Positions 30,902-38,895 of a stretch of DNA of 64,000 nucleotides are shown here, in pieces. The first letter of the stretch is position 1; each line of letters opens with the position of its first letter. The notes below the pieces were generated by a model, which saw only the letters and a program-made list of their open reading frames with translations, had not been told where the DNA came from and made no database searches. The position numbers and the translations under genes are program-made. This DNA comes from Pseudomonadota bacterium (GTDB lineage Bacteria; Pseudomonadota; Gammaproteobacteria; Steroidobacterales; Steroidobacteraceae), in assembly GCA_025355245.1 (NCBI GenBank), contig JANXZZ010000052.1, positions 1 through 64,000 of the forward strand, read 5' to 3'.

Positions 30902-31954
30902 CTAGAGCGCGGCGTGCTCGCGCAGGGCGTCGAGCGCTTTGCCGAGCCCCCGCGAATCGCCAGGTTCGACACGCTGCACGATCCGTCCCTGACCGTCGGC
31001 AACGATCAGCGTGGGTACGTCGTTGACGCCGAACTCCCGAAAGAGGCCGCTCGAAGCGTCGAGTGTCAATGGAATCGTGACGTCGTAGTCGCTGCGGTAT
31101 TTGCGCAGGTCTGCGGCCGTGATCCAGAGCCCGGAGGCTACTCCGAGCCAGCGAGCATCACGCGCCGCGGCTCGGTCCTTCACCTGCAGGCGCGCGGCGC
31201 GGCAATTCGCCGCAACAGTGGGCCGGGTCGTTGCGAGATAGGTTTCGCACCACGGTGACAGGAACACGAGGACGATCGGCCTGTGCGCGGTCGCGTCCCG
31301 CATCTGGAACGGGCGGCCGCCCAGCAACTTGACGGCCTGAGCCGGCAACAGATCACCCACACCCAGTTGCCGGGCGAGGGGTTTCCCCGCCCCTCCCGCA
31401 CCAGTGACAGACGCTGCGGTGCCGCCGCTGCGGGCGGCAACGAGTGCCGCGTCGAGCCGCTGGTCTGCGAGGTGGCCGACGTACTGGATGCGGCCGTCCC
31501 GGCCGATGACGATGTGCTGCGGCGTGACTCGAAGGTTGAATGCGGCGCCGACGTGTCCGTCTTCATCGAAAACGATCGGCATCGTGATGCCGACAGTCTT
31601 GCGGTACTTCTCGACCTCCTCCAGCGAGTCATTGAAGCCGATGTTGATGGCGATCACGGCCAAGTCGGGTCCCGCCGTCTCGAAAGCATGCTCGAAATGA
31701 GGCATTTGCTCGCGGCAAGGGACGCACCACGTGGCCCAAAGCTTCACGTAGACGGCTTTCTTGCCGTAGAGGGCGCCGAGATCGATTGTCCCACCGTCAA
31801 TCGTCTTGAGCACGAGGCGCGGAGCGTCGGCACCGTCCAGGCCTCGTCCGGCCGATTCGGCCAGCCGTTGGCCTGATGTATCCCCCACGCAAATCGGCGC
31901 CAGCAGCACCAGGCCGAGCAGCGTCGATGCACGAAGCAGTGAATTGAGGTTCAT
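30902..31954 (-). CDS. TlpA-like thioredoxin protein with second, degenerate thioredoxin domain
   Basis: This 350-residue secreted protein has a signal peptide at about 1-24. Domain one (about 40-170) is a TlpA/ResA-like fold with the CxxC active site W76-C-V-P-C80 and cis-Pro in VTPQH (P144). Domain two (about 200-345) is again a thioredoxin fold, with WCETY at W234-C235 keeping only one Cys, and a cis-Pro region VNDVPTLIV. It would act as a periplasmic disulfide reductase or chaperone, perhaps for a cytochrome or copper protein. It is downstream of a cupin gene by 8 bases, so they form an operon. The partner is unknown. Confidence 0.85.
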   Translation of the reverse strand: MNLNSLLRASTLLGLVLLAPICVGDTSGQRLAESAGRGLDGADAPRLVLKTIDGGTIDLGALYGKKAVYVKLWATWCVPCREQMPHFEHAFETAGPDLAVIAINIGFNDSLEEVEKYRKTVGITMPIVFDEDGHVGAAFNLRVTPQHIVIGRDGRIQYVGHLADQRLDAALVAARSGGTAASVTGAGGAGKPLARQLGVGDLLPAQAVKLLGGRPFQMRDATAHRPIVLVFLSPWCETYLATTRPTVAANCRAARLQVKDRAAARDARWLGVASGLWITAADLRKYRSDYDVTIPLTLDASSGLFREFGVNDVPTLIVADGQGRIVQRVEPGDSRGLGKALDALREHAAL

Positions 31955-31962
31955 CGCGCCTC

Positions 31963-32451
31963 CTAGTCCGTAACCGCGCGAGACGCGGGCTTCGCCTTGT
32001 CCTTGACGATGAACACCAGCATCTTTGCCGGCCTCGTGCGACTCGCATTCGCGGAAACCTGATGGATGTCATCCGGCCCTTCGTAGAAAGTCTGCCCGCG
32101 CCGCAGTGTCCGTGCGGCAGCGCCACGCACCTGCATGGACAGCGCACCCTCGAGAACGTACACGAACACCTGCGCATCGTGACGGTGCGGAAGAGAGGCA
32201 CCTCCCGGCAGGTAGGTGACCGTGATCATCACGATTTCCTTGCCCGGATCCCCGACAAGGTTCTGGGTCATCAGACCCCGTACGATCGCATCGGACACTG
32301 GCGGCGCGTCTTGGCAATACGCCCCTGGCGGGCAAAGCGCGGCGGCGACCGCCACGCACCAGAGCCCCGACAGCGCGCGGCCGGCCCTTCGAGGCGGTTG
32401 GCGCTGCAGTGTGCCGCCGCATGAGGGACCGAGTGAGTCGTTGAATGTCAT
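31963..32451 (-). CDS. Secreted cupin-domain protein
   Basis: This 162-residue protein has a signal/anchor segment (about 25-48) followed by one cupin barrel. The metal motif is seen as GASLPHRHDAQVFVYVLEG (about 86-104) and a second motif near GPDDIHQVSANAS. His88, His90 and Glu103-like residues fit a mononuclear metal site. Start ATG 32451 has a strong GGAGGA five bases or so upstream; the longer frame lacks it. It is the first gene of a two-gene operon with the double-thioredoxin protein. The substrate is unknown. Confidence 0.8.
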   Translation of the reverse strand: MTFNDSLGPSCGGTLQRQPPRRAGRALSGLWCVAVAAALCPPGAYCQDAPPVSDAIVRGLMTQNLVGDPGKEIVMITVTYLPGGASLPHRHDAQVFVYVLEGALSMQVRGAAARTLRRGQTFYEGPDDIHQVSANASRTRPAKMLVFIVKDKAKPASRAVTD

Positions 32452-32926
32452 CCGTCCTCCGGAGACCGGTGCCGCCCCGAATATCGAAGGCGTTCCCCGG
32501 CAAATCGCACTTACGGTCCGCATCCCGATACGCCCGTGGAGTAAGACTAATCCCCGATGGGCAGCGTGACAAACATCGCCTCACTAAAGTTTCCGTCGCA
32601 GCGTGCGTCGAGCGGACGGAGCCATGCTCGGCAGGCCCTGCGTGGACAGCGACCTGGCACGCATTGCCAGGCCGCTCGAATGGCCGACCACGCGGCCACC
32701 GGACTCGGACCGGTCCACATGACTTGCCGCAAGACGATGTCCTTTTGGTCACAGTCCCTACGCTAAGCGAGCGAATAGATTTCGCCGGGCGCAATGAACC
32801 AAATCGCTGCGCCGAACCGCCTTGCATCTCGTCGGAATCCTGACTAATTTCTCACACGGGGACTGCGACGCGGCGACGCTCGATCGGGCGTGGCCGAATT
32901 CTTCTGTTTATGCAGGAATCCGCGGC
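32452..32926. other. Spacer of 475 bases between cupin and cyanophycinase genes
   Basis: No frame here has a domain, a plausible start with ribosome binding site and a normal composition. The stretch contains the divergent promoters of the leftward cupin operon and the rightward cyanophycinase gene. It is somewhat less GC-rich than the genes. I cannot point to a specific -35/-10 pair with confidence. Confidence 0.4.
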
Positions 32927-34063
32927 ATGCACCATTTTCGCCGAGCGAGTGCGCCACTCGCGCCGTTCGCCGCTGCCGTCCTCGTGGCGATGGGATTCTC
33001 CGACGCGCTGTGCGGGACCTTGCCGCCGGTGGTTCCAGAGTCTGCCGCGACCGGTGTTGCGCACGACTATCGCGACAAGCATTTCGACTACTTTGTATCC
33101 GGCAACCCCGCCGCGCCGCGCGCTGCGCGGACCACCTTCATGCTGGCATTGATGGGCGGAGGTGGCGCGGTCGACGCGGCGTATGTTGCGATCGCGAGGC
33201 ACGCCGGTGGCGGCCACATCGTGATCCTGCGCGCTGTCTCGGACGACAGCTTTGATCCCGAGGATGGCAAATACGGCAAATCGTTCATGACGAAGTGGGG
33301 CCCGGTCGTCTCGGCCGAGACAATCGTATTCCACGACCGCGATGCCTCGTTCGATCCCCGCATCATCGCGAGATTGAAGGGCGCGGACGGCATATTTCTC
33401 GCTGGCGGCGACCAGGGAAACTACATTCGCTACTGGAAAGGCACGCCTGTGCAGGCGGCCCTGAACGCCCACGTGCTGGCGAATCGCCCGATCGGCGGCA
33501 GCAGCGCGGGCCTCGCGATCCTCGGCCACTACAGCTATACGGCGCTCGACGGCGGCAGCATGGAATCGAAGGAAGCGCTCGCCGACCCGTACAACACCGG
33601 GGTCACGATCGAAATCGACTTTCTCCACCTTCGCGGGCTCGAGCACGTGATCACAGACACGCACTTCTCCAAGCGCTGCCGCCTCGGGCGCTTGATCGTA
33701 TTCATCGCGCGCATCAATAAGGACCACCCCGAAGCCGAGGCATTCGGGATTGGCGTCGACGAGCAGAGCGCCGTGCTCGTGGGTGCCGATGGCATCGGGC
33801 GACTCGCGGCGGGCTCAGCGGGCAGTGCGTGGGTGGTCGTGCCGGGGCGGGCTGCGTCGGTCCTTGCGGAGGGGCAGCCGCTTTCGATGGATGACATTCG
33901 TATTGACCGCCTGGACGGCCGTGGCAGCATCGATCTCGGAACTCGCCGCGTGTCGCATCCGGCGGCAATGACCGTGGACGCAATCGAACGAGGCGCGCCA
34001 GCGCGGATGTCGATTGCCTCGCCCATCATGATGCGCAACGTCGTTCCATCGGATGAGGACTGA
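32927..34063 (+). CDS. Secreted cyanophycinase-like peptidase (S51 family)
   Basis: This 378-residue protein has an N-terminal signal peptide (about 1-30). The S51 fold follows: GGDQGNYIRYW (160-170) and a nucleophile elbow GGSSAG with Ser193 as the likely catalytic residue. A His in THFSKRCRLGRL near 245 is consistent with the catalytic pair. Extracellular cyanophycinases degrade multi-L-arginyl-poly-L-aspartate to dipeptides. No cyanophycin synthetase gene is in the window, so this would be scavenging. ATG 32927 has AGGA upstream and begins the signal peptide. Confidence 0.85.
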   Translation: MHHFRRASAPLAPFAAAVLVAMGFSDALCGTLPPVVPESAATGVAHDYRDKHFDYFVSGNPAAPRAARTTFMLALMGGGGAVDAAYVAIARHAGGGHIVILRAVSDDSFDPEDGKYGKSFMTKWGPVVSAETIVFHDRDASFDPRIIARLKGADGIFLAGGDQGNYIRYWKGTPVQAALNAHVLANRPIGGSSAGLAILGHYSYTALDGGSMESKEALADPYNTGVTIEIDFLHLRGLEHVITDTHFSKRCRLGRLIVFIARINKDHPEAEAFGIGVDEQSAVLVGADGIGRLAAGSAGSAWVVVPGRAASVLAEGQPLSMDDIRIDRLDGRGSIDLGTRRVSHPAAMTVDAIERGAPARMSIASPIMMRNVVPSDED

Positions 34064-34300
34064 TCGACCCCGAGCACCCCGACGGAGCGCCTTTTCGCCG
34101 CGCTGCAAGGGCGGCAAGCCCGTATATGTGCTGGTATTGCTATTCGTCGTCGCGCATTAATAGCAAAGACCGAGGCCGGTGTTCTCGCACACACTCAGCG
34201 TGACCCGCCCTATTGGCAGGCCGTCGCAGCAAACTATATGAACCAAAGGCTTGCGATCTACAATGGCTCCCGCGGCCCGGTCCCCCATCGAGGTGCTGTC

Positions 34301-35152
34301 ATGTTCCGCGCGCAACACGTTCTGGCCCTTGGCCTTGGCCTCGCGGCACTCGCCCCGGCATTCGGCGCAGCCGCCGTCGATCGCCTTGAAGTCCGCATCG
34401 TCACCGGCGCCCTGGGCGCGCCGGGCGGAGGCTACGTCGAGCTCAGGCTGCACGAAGCAGGCCGCGCCGAGCGCCACCTCTCGCTCGCGGGCGATGCGCC
34501 ATGGCCGGCCGGATCGACCCGCACCGTCTCGGTTCCGCTCGGCGAGCCGCTCGACCCCGATCGGGTGACTCGCTTCGGCATCTACTACCGGGCGGCGGCC
34601 GGCACGCCGCGGTCGTCCTGGGAGATCGCGGCTGCCGACGTCTACGCGCTCTCGGCCGATCACCGCGAGCGTTCGCTCGGCGCGACGATCCACGGGCAAA
34701 TCCTCAGAGAAGGCGAAATCGCGAGCGAGGAGGTTGGCGCGTCGCCTCTCGCGTGCAGCGCGGATGCCGATTGCGATGACGGGCGCGCGTGCAACGGCCG
34801 CGAGCGCTGCAATCCCGGTGCGCGCAATGCGAACGCGCGCGGCTGCGTGGCTGGCGTGCCGCTCGTGTGCCCGACGAACCAGGTGTGCATGGAAGGCCGG
34901 GGATGTCGTGGCGCGGAGGGCTTTGCGCCGCGCGCTACGGACGGCGCAACCGCGGAGGCAGCTGCGCCCAACGCGGCAGCAGCGTCGAGCCAAGCGACGG
35001 GTCCCGCGGTCAGCGGGCCGCCCCAAAAGTGCGACGGCCCCAGCGTACTGCTGGTCCAGGAAGGCAGCGTTCGACACGCGGTGGCGTGTCCCGTGGGCAC
35101 GAAGTGCGTGTCGCAACCGGACGGCTCTGGCAGCTGCGCACTCGCGAAATGA
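34301..35152 (+). CDS. Secreted Cys-rich protein with CxxDxDCDDG motif
   Basis: This 283-residue protein has a Sec signal peptide (about 1-25) and a beta-rich domain (about 28-130) with repeated RLEVRIVTG-type strands. A Cys-rich module (about 150-205) follows: CSADADCDDGRACNGRERC, then C-V-C-C spacing through VCMEGRGC. After an Ala-rich stretch comes a last four-Cys segment. CxxDxDCDDG-type modules occur in secreted proteins of delta-proteobacteria such as myxobacteria and look like small disulfide-knotted domains. Start ATG 34301 has GAGGTG five bases upstream. Function unknown. Confidence 0.75.
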   Translation: MFRAQHVLALGLGLAALAPAFGAAAVDRLEVRIVTGALGAPGGGYVELRLHEAGRAERHLSLAGDAPWPAGSTRTVSVPLGEPLDPDRVTRFGIYYRAAAGTPRSSWEIAAADVYALSADHRERSLGATIHGQILREGEIASEEVGASPLACSADADCDDGRACNGRERCNPGARNANARGCVAGVPLVCPTNQVCMEGRGCRGAEGFAPRATDGATAEAAAPNAAAASSQATGPAVSGPPQKCDGPSVLLVQEGSVRHAVACPVGTKCVSQPDGSGSCALAK

Positions 35153-35198
35153 AAGCCAGGTTCCGCACGGCTCGGCGCTTGAACGGGTTCCGACCGGC

Positions 35199-36743
35199 AT
35201 GAACGGCGCGGAGTCGCTGGTCCAGACGCTGGTCAACTGCGGCGTCGAGGTGTGCTTCGCGAATCCCGGCACTTCGGAGATGCATTTCGTCGCGGCGCTC
35301 GATTCGGCGCCGGCGTTGCGGCCGGTCCTGTGTCTGTTCGAAGGAGTCGCGACCGGCGCCGCCGACGGTTACGGCCGGATCGCCGGGAAACCTGCCGCGA
35401 CGCTGCTGCATCTCGGCCCCGGGCTCGCGAATGGTCTCGCCAATCTGCACAACGCGCGACGCGCGGATTCGCCGATCGTGAACGTGGTCGGCGATCACGC
35501 GACCTACCATCTGCAGTACGACGCGCCGCTGACCTCCGACGTAGTCGGTTTCGCACGCCCGGTGTCGTCGTGGATTTGCGAATCGAAGAGCTCGCTCGCC
35601 GTCGCCACCGACGCCGCGCGCGCGGTACAGGCGGCGCGCGCGGCCCCGGGCGGGATCGCCACCCTGATTCTACCCGCCGACACGGCCTGGAACGCTGCCG
35701 AGCAACCGTCGGGGCCGCTCGCGGACATCCGCGCCGCGGAAGTAGCGCAAGCCACCGTCGATGCCGCCGCGCGGCGCCTGCGCAACGGCCGGCGGACCGC
35801 CCTGCTGCTGCGGGGGCCGGCGCTGCGTGGCGCAGGACTTGAGGCGGCCGGGCGCGTGCGGGCGGCCACCGGCGTGCGCCTGCTGTGCGACACGTTTGCG
35901 CCACACGCGGAACTCGGTGCGGGACGCGTGCCGGTCGAGCGCATTCCGTATTTCGCGGAGCACATCGTCGAGTTCCTGCGCGACCTCGAGCAGATCATCC
36001 TGGTAGGCTCGAAGCCTCCGGTGTCGTTCTTCGCGTATCCCGGCAAGCCCAGCTGGTGCGCGCCCGAGGGCTGTGAGTTCAGCGCCCTCGCGCAGCCGCA
36101 CGAAGACGGAGTCGCGGCGCTAGAAGCGCTGGCGGGCGCCGTCGGCGCACCGGCGCAATCGACGGCGCGCGTCGTTCTTGAGCTCCCCGGCATGCCCGGC
36201 GGGCGGCTGACACCGTCCGGAGTTGCACAGATCATCGCGAACCTGACGCCGGCCGGCGCCATCATCTCCGACGACTCCGTGACCGCACGCTATCCGCTAC
36301 TTCAGGCGCTCGGTGCCGCGCGTCCATCGACGCACCTGCCGTTGACGGGAGGCTCGATCGGGCAGGGCCTGCCACTCGCGGTAGGCGCGGCGATCGCCGC
36401 GCCCGACCGCAAGATTCTCTGCACGCACGGCGACGGCGCGGCCGCGTACACGATGCAAGCGCTCTGGACGATAGCGCGCGAGAAGCTCGACGTAACGACC
36501 GTCATCTTCGCCAATCATTCCTACGCGGTGCTCAACATCGAACTACAGCGCGTCGGCATCGGTGCGGCGGGCGCGAGGGCGCTATCGATGCTCGACCTGC
36601 ACAATCCGGAGCTCGACTGGGTGCAGATCGCGAGCGGTCTTGGCGTCGAAGCCAGTCGCGCGACGACCTGCGAAGCATTCGCCTCGCAGTACTCCTCGGC
36701 GATGAAGTCGCCCGGGCCGAGGCTGATCGAAGCGGCGGTTTGA
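35199..36743 (+). CDS. ThDP-dependent enzyme, acetolactate synthase/benzoylformate decarboxylase family
   Basis: This 514-residue enzyme has three domains. In the PYR domain the catalytic Glu lies in LFEGVATGAADGYGR (E49 region). A middle domain with no obvious FAD motif follows. The PP domain has the ThDP motif GDGAAAYTMQALWT ending near NHSYAVLN. Relatives are acetolactate-synthase-large-subunit-like proteins with broad 2-keto-acid carboligase or decarboxylase activity. No small (regulatory) subunit gene is adjacent, so true IlvB function is unlikely. Start ATG 35199 is 46 bases after the Cys-rich gene. Substrate unassigned. Confidence 0.85.
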   Translation: MNGAESLVQTLVNCGVEVCFANPGTSEMHFVAALDSAPALRPVLCLFEGVATGAADGYGRIAGKPAATLLHLGPGLANGLANLHNARRADSPIVNVVGDHATYHLQYDAPLTSDVVGFARPVSSWICESKSSLAVATDAARAVQAARAAPGGIATLILPADTAWNAAEQPSGPLADIRAAEVAQATVDAAARRLRNGRRTALLLRGPALRGAGLEAAGRVRAATGVRLLCDTFAPHAELGAGRVPVERIPYFAEHIVEFLRDLEQIILVGSKPPVSFFAYPGKPSWCAPEGCEFSALAQPHEDGVAALEALAGAVGAPAQSTARVVLELPGMPGGRLTPSGVAQIIANLTPAGAIISDDSVTARYPLLQALGAARPSTHLPLTGGSIGQGLPLAVGAAIAAPDRKILCTHGDGAAAYTMQALWTIAREKLDVTTVIFANHSYAVLNIELQRVGIGAAGARALSMLDLHNPELDWVQIASGLGVEASRATTCEAFASQYSSAMKSPGPRLIEAAV

Positions 36744-36935
36744 CCGATCGGCCCGGGCAGTGCCCGGGTACGCCAGCGGTGTGCCGCCGTCAGCGTGTTC
36801 CTGCGAGCGCCCGCGCCGCCGGATTCTTTCTTGCACTCGGGCGAGCGACTACGGTTGACCCCAATTTCCGGCCCGGCGCGACGTGGGTCCACCGAGCCGT
36901 GGATGTAGCCGCCCGCAGCAGGAGATACGCACAGG

Positions 36936-37400
36936 GTGCACACAGCCAAGTATTGGGGACCCGTGGCAGCGACGTTGCTGTTGGCCGGGATTGGCTTCGC
37001 CGCCGAGCCCGAGCGTGGAGGCACTCCGCACATGGCAATGCGCCAGGGCGAACCGCACCCGGGGCCGCGCGGATACCAGCGGGTGACCGAGCCGCAGGGC
37101 TGGGACGCTCGCGCCAAGACTGTCGACCGTGATGCCTACCAGCACAACTTCCAGGCGGCGCGTAGCTTCCGGGTCGGTCCTTACCACCGGCCGGCAGGTT
37201 GGAGCGGGCGTCATTGGGGATACGGTGATCGACTGCCGCGCGCGCTCTGGGCGGCGCCGTACATCCTGGCCGACTACTGGCTGTTCGCGCTTGAGGTACC
37301 GCCCGCCGGCTATGAATGGGTGCGAGCCGGCAACGACGCGCTGCTCGTCGACACCAGCACGGGCGAGGTCTTGCAGGCTGAATACGGGGTGTTTTCCTAG
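36936..37400 (+). CDS. RcnB-family protein (Ni/Co homeostasis-like)
   Basis: This 154-residue periplasmic protein has an N-terminal signal peptide. The C-terminal RcnB domain (about 75-150) carries YHRPAGWSGRHWGYGDRLP and YEWVRAGNDALLVDTSTGEV, the family's core. RcnB proteins help adjust periplasmic nickel/cobalt with the RcnA exporter, but many members sit away from rcnA, as here. GTG start 36936 follows GGAG at 36921-36924 by 11 bases, slightly long. A single gene. Confidence 0.8.
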   Translation: MHTAKYWGPVAATLLLAGIGFAAEPERGGTPHMAMRQGEPHPGPRGYQRVTEPQGWDARAKTVDRDAYQHNFQAARSFRVGPYHRPAGWSGRHWGYGDRLPRALWAAPYILADYWLFALEVPPAGYEWVRAGNDALLVDTSTGEVLQAEYGVFS

Positions 37401-37680
37401 CGCAGGCCGTCGATCGGACGGCCTCGCGGGTAGCCGCAGGCCCTCGCGCCCCGCAGAGTGCCTAGGGCGTGCACAGGGCCCGTCGTTCGCGTGCTGCTCA
37501 CGCGGTGACGCGGGGCAGCGAAGCATTTCCATCCAGACCAACCGGTTACGTACGATCGGCTCGATCGGCCCGCCCGCCGCAACGCGCGTCGCGTCCCCGA
37601 ACCGGGCGCCGTCCCGGAGCCGCGTCGTCCGAAACCCCGTGCGGGGGAGCGAGGCGTGAGCGAACTCCCTGTATTCTCGT

Positions 37681-38847
37681 TTGAGCGCGCCATGCGAAAT
37701 TGCGCCGACGGAGCCGGGTAGAGGGAGAGCGACGATTCGACTCGAGCAGTTGCGGAGATTTGCTATCGCGCGATCGCTCGGTCGGCCGACCACGCTCCCG
37801 CGCGCGCTCGACCGGCTGGGCTTCGTACAGGCTGATCCGATCCGGGCCCCCGCGTGTGCCCAGGACCTGATCCTGCGGCATAGGGTGAGCGGTTACCGGA
37901 TCGCCGATCTCGCGCGCCGCTACCCGACGCTGGCGCTCGATGAGGATTATTTCGTCAACTACGGCTATCTGTCGAGCGCGCATTCGGCGCTCCTTCATCC
38001 ACGCCGGCTGTCGCGTCCGGCAAGCCGGGGATCCAAAAAACGCGCTGCGGAGGTTCTGGCCTTTGCGCGCGAACGCGAGGAGGTCCACCCGCGGATGGCT
38101 GCGACTCATTTTGCGCACGGCAGCGTGGCCAACTACTGGGGCGGAACGTCGAACGCGACCACGCGCCTCCTCGACGAGATGCACTACGAAGGACTGCTGC
38201 GAGTGCGTCGGCGTGACCGCGCGATGCGCGTCTACGAGGCGCGAGCGGCGCGGGTCCAGAGCGTCGTGGCGCCGACGCCGCAGGTCCGTGCCGACGCGCT
38301 GGTCAACCTCGTGATTCGCGTCTACGCGCCGTTGACGGCCTGCGGTCTATCGGCGCTCGTCTACCGGCTGCGCCGCGCCGCGCCGCCTCTGGCCCGCGAA
38401 TTTGGTGTGAGCGCTGCGCGCGCCAAGGCGTCCCTGGCGCAGGCGAGGGTCGCGGGCGCGCAGTGGTTCTGGCCCGGCGGCGAGAGCCCGGAGGACTGCG
38501 ACACCGGCGCGCCAGCGACGGCGCGTTTCCTCGCGCCCTTCGATCCGATCGTCTGGGACCGCGCGCGCTTCGAGCAGTTCTGGGGTTGGTCCTATCGCTT
38601 CGAAGCCTACACGCCGAGCCCCAAGCGCAAGCTCGGGTACTACGCGCTGCCGCTCCTGTGGTGCGATCGAGTGGTCGGGTGGGGCAACCTGTCGGTCGAG
38701 TCGGGATCGCTCAAGGCGAGCGTCGGCTACGTCTCGGGCCGCAAGCCCGCGGCACGCGCTTTCAGGGGCGCGCTGGAGGCCGAGTTGCAGCGGTTCCGGC
38801 ACTTCCTACGCCTCGACGCGAAGGTGTTGAACGAGCCGCAGAATTAG
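37681..38847 (+). CDS. YcaQ/AlkX-like DNA glycosylase (HTH_42 family)
   Basis: This is a protein of up to 388 residues made of the three winged-helix-like domains of the HTH_42/AlkZ-AlkX family. It keeps the QAD motif (VQADPIRAPA, about 51-60) used by AlkX for catalysis, and RFLAPFDPIVWDRARF near 282. AlkX unhooks interstrand crosslinks and N7-alkylated guanines in DNA. The longest frame starts with TTG 37681. The homologous start may be an ATT or TTG about 20 residues later, after GAGGGAGAG, so the N-terminus is uncertain. Convergent with the STAND gene, 48 bases apart. Known to occur as a general repair gene, so its neighbour status is not proof of a link. Confidence 0.8.
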   Translation: MSAPCEIAPTEPGRGRATIRLEQLRRFAIARSLGRPTTLPRALDRLGFVQADPIRAPACAQDLILRHRVSGYRIADLARRYPTLALDEDYFVNYGYLSSAHSALLHPRRLSRPASRGSKKRAAEVLAFAREREEVHPRMAATHFAHGSVANYWGGTSNATTRLLDEMHYEGLLRVRRRDRAMRVYEARAARVQSVVAPTPQVRADALVNLVIRVYAPLTACGLSALVYRLRRAAPPLAREFGVSAARAKASLAQARVAGAQWFWPGGESPEDCDTGAPATARFLAPFDPIVWDRARFEQFWGWSYRFEAYTPSPKRKLGYYALPLLWCDRVVGWGNLSVESGSLKASVGYVSGRKPAARAFRGALEAELQRFRHFLRLDAKVLNEPQN

Positions 38848-38895
38848 CCCTGGCCGAATCGAGCGCGCAGCGGACGTCTGCGCACGCGGTGGCTT

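Noticed and set aside
37681-38847. YcaQ/AlkX-like gene as part of the TIR/STAND defence module
   Set aside because: It is convergent and on the other strand, and the family is widespread as a stand-alone repair gene; no evidence links it.
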